DNA of 6,266 bases, taken from assembly GCA_003487005.1 (NCBI GenBank), contig DNFG01000353.1:1-6266 (forward strand), read 5' to 3'. Under the pieces are notes generated by a model. That model was not told where the DNA came from. It was given only the letters and a program-made list of their open reading frames with translations, and did no database searches. The first letter of the stretch is position 1; the number at the start of each line of letters is the position of its first letter. A program made the translations under genes and the position numbers. Shown here one piece after another: positions 5,887 through 6,266 of the stretch. Source of the stretch: Bryobacterales bacterium (GTDB lineage: Bacteria > Acidobacteriota > Terriglobia > Bryobacterales > Bryobacteraceae).

Positions 5887-6266
5887 ATGCTTTCCACCCG
5901 CCTTCTCCTCCTCCTCTTCCTCGCCGCCGCAGTCCTCCCTGCCCAACCCCGCCTCCGCGCCCGCGACGCCGGCATCCTCCTCGGCACCATGCCCCCCGGT
6001 CCCCTCAACGCCATCACCGACGTCCCCGGCGTCCGCGTCGGCCACGCCACCCTCCGGCGCGACCACCGCATCTGCACCGGCATCACCGCCATCCTCCCCC
6101 ACGACGGCAACCTCTTCCGCCAGAAAGTCCCCGCCGCCGTCTTCACCGGCAACGGCTTCGGCAAGTTCATCGGTACCACCCAGATCGATGAACTCGGCGA
6201 AATCGAAACCCCCATCCTCCTCACCTCCACCCTCAACGTCTGGCGCGTCGCCGACAGATCGGAAGA
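5887..6266 (+). CDS. Secreted DmpA-like P1 (S58) family aminopeptidase, N-terminal part only
   Basis: The first 123 codons of the gene are genuine. Residues 1-20 are a signal peptide (MLSTRLLLLLFLAAAVLPAQ), so it is probably periplasmic. The next part is typical of the family: RARDAGILLG at 24-33, GPLNAITDVPGVRVGHATL at 38-56, TGITAILPHDGN at 64-75, KVPAAVFTGNGFGK at 80-93 and DELGEIETPILLTSTL at 101-116. Family members such as DmpA and BapA are N-terminal hydrolases that release N-terminal residues, including D- or beta-amino acids, after cleaving themselves ahead of a catalytic serine. That serine (near 250 in DmpA) is beyond the window. The family often has LTNTL where this has LTSTL. The final bases 6256-6266 match a sequencing adapter, so the last codons (RSE) should be disregarded. 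There is no Shine-Dalgarno, and codons are strongly C-ending. Confidence 0.9.
   Translation, partial: MLSTRLLLLLFLAAAVLPAQPRLRARDAGILLGTMPPGPLNAITDVPGVRVGHATLRRDHRICTGITAILPHDGNLFRQKVPAAVFTGNGFGKFIGTTQIDELGEIETPILLTSTLNVWRVADRSE
6256..6266. other. Probable residual Illumina adapter at the contig end
   Basis: The last 11 bases, AGATCGGAAGA, are identical to the start of the common Illumina TruSeq adapter. An exact match by chance at precisely the terminus is very unlikely. These bases should be trimmed and the true sequence taken to end at about 6255. Confidence 0.88.

Noticed and set aside
1..6266. Mobile elements, CRISPR arrays, tRNA or rRNA genes
   Set aside because: No transposase or integrase motif, terminal repeats, regularly spaced repeats or RNA gene signatures were found. 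The window is almost entirely ordinary coding sequence.

Overview
This window looks like the end of a contig from a GC-rich Gram-negative bacterium, possibly an acidobacterium of the Solibacter/Bryobacter kind. That lineage is a guess from gene content (secreted S41 and S58 peptidases, PepSY-TM proteins) and codon style. It is not shown by any marker gene. The last 11 bases equal the start of the standard Illumina adapter, so the right edge is probably a sequencing artefact. No rRNA, tRNA, CRISPR array, insertion sequence or integrase was seen, and the window is almost fully coding.

Layout: (1) 1-1703, minus strand: a secreted S41/tricorn-type peptidase with an intact reading frame that runs off the left edge. 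(2) 1704-1809: divergent promoter region. (3) 1810-2211, plus: a four-helix membrane protein of unknown function. (4) 2294-3859, plus: a complete NuoM proton-pumping subunit of respiratory complex I, with no other complex I gene beside it. (5) 3873-5754, minus: an apparent three-gene operon. It encodes, in transcription order, a glycine-rich predicted beta protein of unknown family and two tandem paralogous PepSY-TM membrane proteins joined by an ATGA overlap. It meets nuoM tail to tail with only 13 bases between the stops. (6) 5755-5886: second divergent promoter region. (7) 5887 to the right edge, plus: the start of a secreted DmpA-like S58 (P1) peptidase.

The genes do not form one obvious pathway. 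The two peptidases at the ends both carry signal peptides. The centre is dominated by membrane proteins. Two features cut across genes. First, the plus strand is C-rich throughout, so plus-strand genes use C-ending codons and minus-strand genes use G-ending codons. Second, a TAGA(A/C)T hexamer recurs just upstream of several genes. In two cases it lies 6-7 bases before an ATG that lacks a well-placed Shine-Dalgarno sequence, which suggests leaderless transcripts. The most novel-looking element is the three-gene minus-strand operon.
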